DNA from: Spirodela intermedia
Taxonomy: Eukaryota > Streptophyta > Magnoliopsida > Alismatales > Araceae
NCBI GenBank assembly: GCA_902729315.2
Contig: LR746280.1
Location: forward strand, 3,703,001-3,767,000
Direction: 5' to 3'
Length of the DNA stretch: 64,000 nucleotides
Both the position numbers and the translations under genes were made by a program. How positions within the stretch are numbered: the first letter of the stretch is position 1; every line of letters starts with the position of its first letter. Of this stretch, positions 63,001-64,000 are shown piece after piece. The notes below the pieces were generated by a model. That model searched no databases, had not been told where the DNA came from, and saw only the letters and a program-made list of their open reading frames with translations.

Positions 63001-63495
63001 AGAAATCAAATTGATATTTTGAGGTGGCATTCCATCAGTCTAAGCTTTTCTGTGTTGATTGCATGTATATGTGATATGATTGTGTCCTATTATAAACATG
63101 CGAGAATAAAATCTTCTTGCGTCGTTTTTAAAAACGCTAGATGGATACTTCAAATGTTTTTTTTTGGTACACTTATCTTAGCAGAGTCTACCTTTCTCGT
63201 TGGGTTTCTTCTCTATTTTGTGAATAAAAAGCATCCTTGATCAATCAGATTGAGGATGCTGTTTACTCTCTGCGCATGCCCACTTTATCTCTGTTTTCTT
63301 CTTTTTGGTTGCAGGTATGCTATAACAAAAGCCTTTTTAGTGGCTTTCGTCATGACTTTCTTCTCCGCATTTGATGTTCCCGTGTTCTGGCCCATTCTAC
63401 TGTGTTATTGGATGGTTCTTTTTTTCCTGACAATGAAGCGCCAGATTCTTCACATGATCAAGTACAAGTACATCCCATTCAACGTGGGAAAGCAA
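60028..63495 (+). CDS. RER1: RER1 protein (Golgi-to-ER retrieval receptor), 3' end off window
   Basis: RER1 is a four-helix membrane protein of the early Golgi that returns ER membrane proteins by recognising polar residues in their transmembrane segments. Two exons are visible: 60028-60386 and 63315-63495, joined by a 2.9-kb GT-AG intron that splits a Trp codon (W120). They give 180 residues. The first exon has the N-terminal cytosolic part and helices 1-2 ([20 protein letters not shown], then [17 protein letters not shown]), then [15 protein letters not shown]. The second has helices 3-4, with [20 protein letters not shown] and [20 protein letters not shown], ending [18 protein letters not shown] at a GTAAG donor. 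Plant RER1 proteins have about 190-200 residues, so only a short last exon is missing. No convincing match for it was found up to 64000. Confidence 0.94.
60387..63314 (+). other. RER1 intron 1
   Basis: 2.9-kb AT-rich intron. Two related strings near 61800-61830 and 61885-61925 (gtatgcatgagctgatgtgtttagatgcatttctcttatt and a near copy) show a local duplication of about 100 bp. No gene is seen inside. Confidence 0.7.
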
Positions 63496-64000
63496 GTAAG
63501 ATCTTATCACCTTAATCCGTTGGTTTTCTTCTATCTTCTGCTTGGTTGTCACCTTCCCTGTGAGAGACCGTCCCTGTCCAAGCCAAAAATATGCTGCGAA
63601 TAGCAACCTAAAACCCCAGGGTTTCCGGTTCCTTTTTTCCGGTTCGGATATGAGTCAGGTTGCACTTGTAGCAGATAATTGGTTACTCCCCAAAGTTCCC
63701 AGGCATGTCCGTTCTTCTCTGTTAGGATGGGGATCCAACAGCTGTAGGTTCTTTGATCAATGGGCCTAAAGGATGGACTCAAGTGGCTCACTGGGAACTG
63801 GGCTGGACTCATTTGCGGCAGGAAACCAGGTCGAATTCTTGTTGAAGTTTTCCCAATCAGCGACTTGACTTCCCAGGAAGAATACTTGCTCTCTTCCAGC
63901 CTTTCTTACCCACCGACAGGGCATACCTTTGCTTGAATTACCTTTAACATTGGAGTCTGACTGTCTCTGAACGGACCCCACCCCCAACTCTTATGTGTGG
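63496..64000 (+). other. RER1 intron 2, right edge of window
   Basis: Starts with the GTAAGA donor after VGKQ. No exon resembling the RER1 C-terminus was found. The 75-99 codon frames here match nothing known. Confidence 0.6.

Noticed and set aside
63496-64000. Possible last exon of RER1
   Set aside because: No cag-preceded stretch here encodes an RER1-like C-terminus; the exon is probably right of the window.

Overview
This is plant nuclear DNA. It has intron-rich genes with GT-AG (and a few GC-AG) splice sites, plant-specific families (chloroplast ADP-glucose pyrophosphorylase large subunit, mitochondrial gamma carbonic anhydrase, ERD6-like sugar transporter, DUF538), long AT-rich intergenic stretches full of LTR-retrotransposon debris, and many (GA/CT)n microsatellites. 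The GC-rich first exons of several genes suggest a monocot, perhaps a non-grass one, but that is an inference and the species cannot be read from the sequence.

Layout from left to right. (1) 984-2890, +: the 3' half of an ERD6-like sugar transporter whose 5' exons lie off the left edge. (2) 3.2-16.9 kb: gene-free and AT-rich, with two copies of an unidentified dispersed repeat (one interrupted by about 1.5 kb of extra DNA) and the first copy of a 1.6-1.75 kb LTR-like family. (3) 17411-24781, +: complete methylthioribose kinase in six exons. (4) 25-32 kb: a C-rich block, a degenerate tandem array, broken DUF538 copies, and a second LTR-like copy with a perfect 5-bp target duplication. (5) 33889-37348, +: ADP-glucose pyrophosphorylase large subunit, 14 coding exons, two GC-AG introns. 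(6) 37.7-46.2 kb: gene-free, with LTR-like copies three and four in opposite orientations around a gypsy reverse-transcriptase remnant. (7) 46200-47873, -: secreted GH5 endo-beta-mannanase. (8) 48847-59423, -: gamma carbonic anhydrase of complex I, whose 7.3-kb second intron holds a decayed copia element and an intact-looking solo LTR. (9) 60028 to the right edge, +: RER1, a Golgi-to-ER retrieval receptor, divergent from the carbonic anhydrase across about 600 bp; its last exon is off the window.

The genes are unrelated housekeeping and metabolic loci (sugar transport, methionine salvage, starch synthesis, cell-wall mannan hydrolysis, mitochondrial complex I, ER retention) and do not form a cluster. 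I found no clearly new biological system. The most noteworthy signals are three GC-AG introns in two neighbouring genes, an 87-nt stop-free intron in the ADP-glucose pyrophosphorylase gene, the locally clustered LTR-like family with a conserved internal dyad (one copy bounded by 26-bp direct repeats), and the solo LTR in the carbonic anhydrase intron. All exon boundaries were assigned by eye from reading frame, splice signals and remembered family sequences.
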